Source: Vitrella brassicaformis
Taxonomy: Eukaryota; Sar; Vitrellaceae
Assembly (NCBI GenBank): GCA_001179505.1
Contig: CDMY01000158.1
Location: 118,418-181,271, forward strand
DNA: 62,854 nt
Direction of reading: 5' to 3'
Shown piece by piece: positions 58,119 to 62,854 of this stretch (position 1 is its first letter; each line of letters begins with the position of its first letter). The position numbers and the translations under genes were made by a program. The notes under the pieces are model-generated. The model ran no database searches and was not told the DNA's origin. It saw nothing but the letters and a program-made list of their open reading frames with translations.

Positions 58119-58437
58119 GTAGGTCAAATGCGACCATTCCATAAAGTATGCTGTACGAAACACGACTTGGCCATTATGGGGATATCATCGACATGCTGCT
58201 TACACGTTACATTTTCAATCTGTGTGCCACCTCTGCTTCCTGCTGGGTATGCCCTCAGACAGCACTCAACTCACGAGCAGCGCATTTCCATTGATCGACT
58301 GATCAAATTAACATTCCATGCTCATTTCTGACATCCACTGGCCAGTCAGAACAACATCAGACGCCTTCCTGCGGCTTTTTTCCATGATCGCGAGTCGGTC
58401 GCGAGCTTTTAAGCTTGCGTGTTGAGAGAAGAGAAGG
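58119..58437. other. intergenic upstream of the chimeric gene
   Basis: No gene is seen. A TTACATTTTCAAT near 58207 may be a further relic of the AT-rich motif. TCGCGAG repeats and an AAGCTT near 58389-58415 lie just before the start codon. Confidence 0.4.
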
Positions 58438-61400
58438 ATGGCTCAAGAGAGCGAGGTGCCCGAGCAAATGCCGCGGGGCATGGTGCTGAAGGAGGTCCAG
58501 GTGTAGCAGGCGCTGCCGGTGGTCGGAGGGAAGCCAGCGAGCCCGCCGTCGGGCCTCATCACCCGACACAGCGGCGGCAGCAATGCCACCATCATCACGA
58601 CCGCCGACGCCCCTGACCACCTGTGGAAAGCCGTCTTGCTCGAGGAGCAGACGGCTATGTCAGATGAGGAGGAGGAGAAATGGATGGCGCTGCGCCAGGA
58701 GAAGAAGGTGATGCAGGCCATCCAGGCACGGTGCGAGGAGCTGGGCATCCCCCACAACCAGAGGCCGTTCCTGCCGCTGCTCGCCCACCACGCCCACCCC
58801 AGCCGCCCCACCGGCCTCTTCATCTCGACCGTGCCTGGCAGCGTGGAGGTCACGCAGGAGGAGGCGGAGGCCATGCAGAGGATCTTCGCCATTAAGATGC
58901 CCCGGCTGGACATGAGTAAGGCCACTCACACACTGCGCACTCGCACTGCACAATCCATCAGAAACACCCTCACCCGTGTGTGTTTGGCATCATTCACTCA
59001 GGTAAGTACGGGGACTTCAGCGACATCCTGCCCAAGTGCGCCGCCATCTGCGCCGCTGTCGACAGCCGCCATGTGCATCTTCCGCAGGTCCAGGCTCTGC
59101 TGAAGGAGGTGGCCGTCATCCTCATCCGTGTCCTTCGGGGCATGGTGAGGCTGCACAACGCCGCCATCCTGCTCAGGGCGCTGGCCAACGACAACGTGTC
59201 GACGGACGGCCTCATCCCCATCATGCATCGCATCCCCCCGCTCCACATCGAGCCACTGTCGGGCGAGCCGCGTGTGTCGACAGCTGACCTAAAGGAGCTG
59301 CAGGAGCGTCAGCCAGCCCCCGTCGTCACCGACAGCAACAGCAGCATTGCATGCGGGGCCCTGCGGATGATCGACCTCGGTCATGTCCTGACGCCCAAGG
59401 CCACCAGCCACCCGCCGCCCACCACAATCGGCAGGCTGCCCATTTTGGCGTGCGTGAGGAAGGAGGACCAAGGGGAGGACGAGAATATGTGGACTACGAC
59501 GCCATACCATCATGCCCCAGAGTTCTCCCTCATGTATGCCAAGGAGTGGGCGGACCAGCGAGCGGCCAGAAGGGCACAGGAGGCGAGCGGGGAAGCCATG
59601 GTCGACATGGACGGCTGGGAGGTCGGCTGTGGCATGACGGACGAGGCGGAGATCGACACGCTCGAGGGCAGGATGAGGGAGCTGCTGGATGAGATGGGGG
59701 AGAGGGGCCTGTATGTGGAGGAGGGCGGCACACAGGGCGAGACGCGCAAGCCCAAGATGTGGCTAGGGGAGGCGGCCATCCTGTTCGGCCTGGGCGTCGA
59801 AGGGCTGTCGGTGCTGCTGGGTGAGCTGATGCACGACTACATGGAGCGGACGTTCCAAATCCACGCCCCCGAGCAGCCACAGACCGGCAGGCAACTCCGC
59901 TTGCGGCTGGCCATCGAGAGCACCCTCAGGTGGGCGGAGATGCTGCCCCTTGTCCTGCCCGAGGAGCCCGACCCAAGCGCAGCCAAAGGGTCGACGCCGC
60001 CATCGCTCTTCCTGCGGCCAGAACCATGCATGCAGTGGGCGAGGGACGTGGGGATGAAGTTGCGGGAGCTGGTTGTGGATAGCTTGAGGCCCATGCCATG
60101 GGAGCGCATGGAGCGGCTGCCCAGAGGCCTCATCGACATGGACGAGCGGCTGCGTGAGATGGAGATAATGGTGCTGGCCGCTCACTGGGGCGTCACGAGT
60201 CCCCCCATTCCCGCACCCATCACCGACACACCCATTGTCTTCCAGGCCACCCCCGACAGCCCGATCGCATCCCCCCAGCAGCCAGACGCCGCCACACCAC
60301 ACACACCGCTCCCGCACCACCACCTGCAGCAGCAGACGGTGAGTGAGTGAGAGGGGAGAGAGGAGAGGTGAAAGAAGGGAGGCTGATCTGGTGTGTGTGT
60401 GTGTGTGCTCCCTGCAAGGCACCGGAGACCAAACCGGCACCCGAGATCAAAGGTGCTGCTGCGGCGGCTGCCCCCAAGGCAGCGTCCACTTCGCCGCAGC
60501 CTCCCTCGACGTCACCAAAGACGGGCGGCATTGTTCTGGGGCCCAAGGCGACATCCAAGTCGCCCCCCGCCCGCAGCCCCACATCGACACCGACACCCCA
60601 GCTGAGACCCAAGCCGGCATCCACACCCCCCAAGCAGCCGACTGGTCAGCCACCGTCGTCCCCGCCTGTGAAGCCGTCAGCTGCGGCCAAACCAGCCGCA
60701 GATCTCAAGGCCGAGAAGCACCTGGCGCAGAAGAAGGAGGCCGTCCGCGAGCAGATGGCCTCGTCGAGAGCCGCCCTCTCCCCCAGACCGTCATCAGCCA
60801 AGGAGACACCATCAGCTGCTGCCAAGCCGGGCACCAAGGCAGATGGAGTCGCCAAGGCGCCGCGTGCCGCTTCGCCCGTTCCGTCCGGTGGCACAGGGAG
60901 AGCGCCTGCTGCACGGCGGGATGGGCCGTCCGCCCCACAGCCGTCATCTGCTGGACCATCCTCACAGCCAGGACCCGATCGCGCGGCAAAGGGGGCCGCC
61001 TCTCCACCGTCAAGCCAGAACGGCCGCGTCAAGGAGTCCCAAGAGGGGCCAAGGAAAGGGGACGCCGCTGCCGCTGCGTCAGCTGCCTCGAGCCACCATG
61101 GGAAGTCTCCTGTCCGCAGTGAGCGAGGGAGTGACCGCAGGGCCACACCAAAGGCAACTGCACCTGGAAGGGGACCGCGTAATGCGGTGAATTCGCTCGA
61201 CTCGCCCGCGCCAGCACCTGAAGGCAGCAGCCGGCTGGCCAGTGGGGGCGGTGGAGCGCCGAACGGGCCATCATCATCGCGTCAGTCGGAGAGGCGGAAG
61301 GAGGGTCCGCCGCCCCCTGCGCTCTTCTTCCCACCGACCCCTCATCCCATGACGGCCCTGCAGCCACCCGCACACGCACCCCCGCCACATCTCCCCCACC

Positions 61401-61693
61401 CCCAGAGCCCCGCCACCTACGATTACAGCTACTCGCCCACCCTCCCATTCCAGCCCGACACGGCCATCCTGATCAAGGGGCCACCGCCCGACACACCTCA
61501 AGCCGTCCAAGGAGGCTGGATGGAGGGCTGGATATGGAATGGGGTGCGGCGAGAGTGCGAGTATTGGGAATACGACCGACGGGAGGGGATGTGGGAAGTG
61601 AGGAGTGAATCGCAGGACCTGAAGATGATCAGGAAGAGGCAGTGGAGGGAGGAACTCGAGTCGTGGATAGCCCTGTTCCGCTGCCGCCACTAG
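58438..61693 (+). CDS. chimeric gene: family A copy 3 joined to a THOC2 tail exon
   Basis: The 5' part is family A: an intron at 58916-59001 in the shared position, then SSIACGALRMIDLGHVL, TIGRLPILACVRKEDQ, KMWLGEAAILFGLGVEGLSV, EPCMQWARDVG and RPMPWERMERLPRGL. After an intron (about 60339-60419, phase 0) the frame enters APETKPAPEIKG and then a near-identical copy of the THOC2 Pro/Ala/Ser tail (60455-61317). A new C terminus follows: Pro-rich, then a Trp-rich domain (GGWMEGWIWNGVRRECEYWE, QWREELESWIALF). The natural start ATG at 58438 is followed by an in-frame TAG at 58504-58506, so either a downstream Met (58657) is used or the copy is a pseudogene. The rest is open to 61693. Confidence 0.66.
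60455..61317 (+). repeat. duplicated THOC2 tail segment
   Basis: Copy of 38355-39229 on the same strand and in the same reading frame, roughly 95% identical by eye, with one 12-nt in-frame deletion. Many of the differences change the amino acid. Confidence 0.95.
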
Positions 61694-61787
61694 CCGAGGT
61701 GGCACGGATGCCTAGGGGAGGGAGGGCGCTGTGGTGTGCGCTGGCCCGTGGTCGGGCCCGCCCTCATCTTCCGAGTGGGAGGCAAAG
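61694..61787. other. short intergenic spacer
   Basis: Fewer than 100 bp separate the chimeric gene's stop from the next start codon in the same direction, so the two may be exons of one transcript. Confidence 0.35.
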
Positions 61788-62854
61788 ATGATCGCCAAGT
61801 CGTGCCTGACTGAGATCGACCACGTGGTGTCGCAGTGGCACCCCGACTGGCCCTTTGCCTACGACGAGCAGTTGCGGAAGCTCATGGTTGTCTTGGCTGT
61901 GCAGAGCCAGCTGACGGCCTACGTGTGGTACATGTATGTGTGTGTCAAGGAGAAGGAGAGGGAGAGGCAGGCGGCGGCCAGGGGGCGGCCCGTGACGTGC
62001 AGGAAGCCGGTGGAGGTGACGCTGCCCGACCGATCCACCGCTGTGTGGAGGAACGCAGACCTGTCAACTGAGGAAGCTGAGGAAGCTGAGGAGTCGGCCA
62101 AACAGATATTCAAAGCTGCTCTTGACCTGGTCAGTCAGCACAGACAGCATTCACCAGCTGAGGTCACGTTGACATGGATTCACATACTGCGTGTGGGTCG
62201 TTTCAGTTGGGTCGCGTCCTTCGGCGTCTGTCCGCACAGCCTTCCTTCCGACTCCTTCGCAGCGGCACATTCGACGCTCTGCCGTCGCAGCGGACGGCCT
62301 GGCTGCCCTGCCGCTGGCCAACAAGGAAGAGACGCTGCTCAAGACGCTGCTGGCGGGCCGGTTGACGCTCACCAGCCGCATCAACGCCATGGCGCATGTA
62401 GACGTTCCCACGGCACACTACGACTACGACGGTCTTCTCACTCCTTCAGAGGCGACGCCGAGGTGCTGTGATGTGCCGATTTCATCCCCATGACTAACAA
62501 CACACAGCCGCCAGCCATCTCGCCGGTCGATTTAGATGAAGATGGTGGTTTGGATGAGGGCGGGGCGGAGGAAGGGGAATACGACATTGACGAGGAGGGC
62601 TGTGATGAGGGCGGCATGATGGAGGAGGGAGGGGCGCCGGCAAGGGGGGTTGAGGGGAGGAAGAAGGGCCTGGCGGACCTGTCGGTCCTGAAGAAACTGG
62701 TGCTCCAGATCGGACCTTCGGACTTGCCCGTGCATGCAGGTCTCTGTCCATGTGGCGTTGCGGCCCCTGCTGCTGGTAAGCCGACCACCGACCTGGCTGT
62801 TCTCGTCGTGTGTACATGTCGCTTGTGTGCGTGTGTGCAGCACCAGACCATTCA
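61788..62854 (+). CDS. hypothetical protein, 5' part, runs off the window
   Basis: The frame from 61788 (MIAKSCLTEIDHVVSQWHPD) continues through VTCRKPVEVTLPDRSTAVW and a Glu/Ala-rich stretch to AALDL at about 62129. The next exon probably starts near 62271 (RHIRRSAVAADGLAALPLAN, then TLLKTLLAGRLTLTSRINAM and DVPTAHYDYDGLL). An acidic exon follows (VDLDEDGGLDEGGAEEGEYD). I do not recognise it. An upstream exon cannot be excluded, since the chimeric gene's Trp-rich end lies just before. Confidence 0.45.

Overview
This is a nuclear segment from a GC-rich, intron-rich unicellular eukaryote. Almost every gene is broken into short exons by roughly 80-150 nt GT-AG introns full of TG/CA runs. Intergenic DNA carries short tandem repeats (ATCC, CAGG/GCAG, GTCT types) and there are two runs of N. 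One protein (39944-41092) starts with a hydrophobic leader followed by a basic, Ser-rich stretch and ends in a plastid-lipid-associated (PAP/fibrillin) domain, which suggests a secondary plastid reached through the secretory system. Together these features fit a photosynthetic alveolate; a chromerid such as Vitrella is my best guess, from overall style and not from any search.

Layout. 1-11000: the end of a RING protein (+), a long type I membrane protein with a sorting-receptor-like tail (-), a bacterial-type xanthine phosphoribosyltransferase (-), and a DEK-C-domain nuclear protein (+). 11000-25000: a gap, a nuclear hypothetical protein with SUMO-type motifs (-), a very long gene joining a Cys/His-rich region, a von Willebrand A domain and an E2 ubiquitin-conjugating domain (-), then a member of an unknown multicopy family, here called family A (-). 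25000-46000: WDR24-like GATOR2 subunit (-) diverging from THOC2 (+, with a gap), PAP/fibrillin protein (-), tRNA-Trp(CCA) (+), and a PTEN/auxilin-type C2 protein ending in a RING-H2 finger (+).

46000-62854 is the dynamic part. A second family A gene lies between two direct repeats. Next comes an intact gene of a second unknown family, B (-). About 4 kb of plus-strand fragments from families A, B and others follow, several ending at a shared short AT-rich motif. Then comes a third family A copy whose last exon has been replaced, in frame, by a duplicated piece of the THOC2 C-terminal exon. The window ends inside another gene.

The housekeeping genes cover mRNA export (THOC2), nutrient signalling (WDR24), purine salvage (Xpt), chromatin (DEK-C) and ubiquitin/SUMO chemistry (VWA-E2, two RING proteins, the SIM protein). 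They do not form an operon-like unit. The most distinctive content is the two domain fusions (VWA-E2 and PTEN-C2-RING) and the visible birth and decay of chimeric genes at the right end. Splice sites were placed by eye, so gene ends are firmer than internal exon edges.
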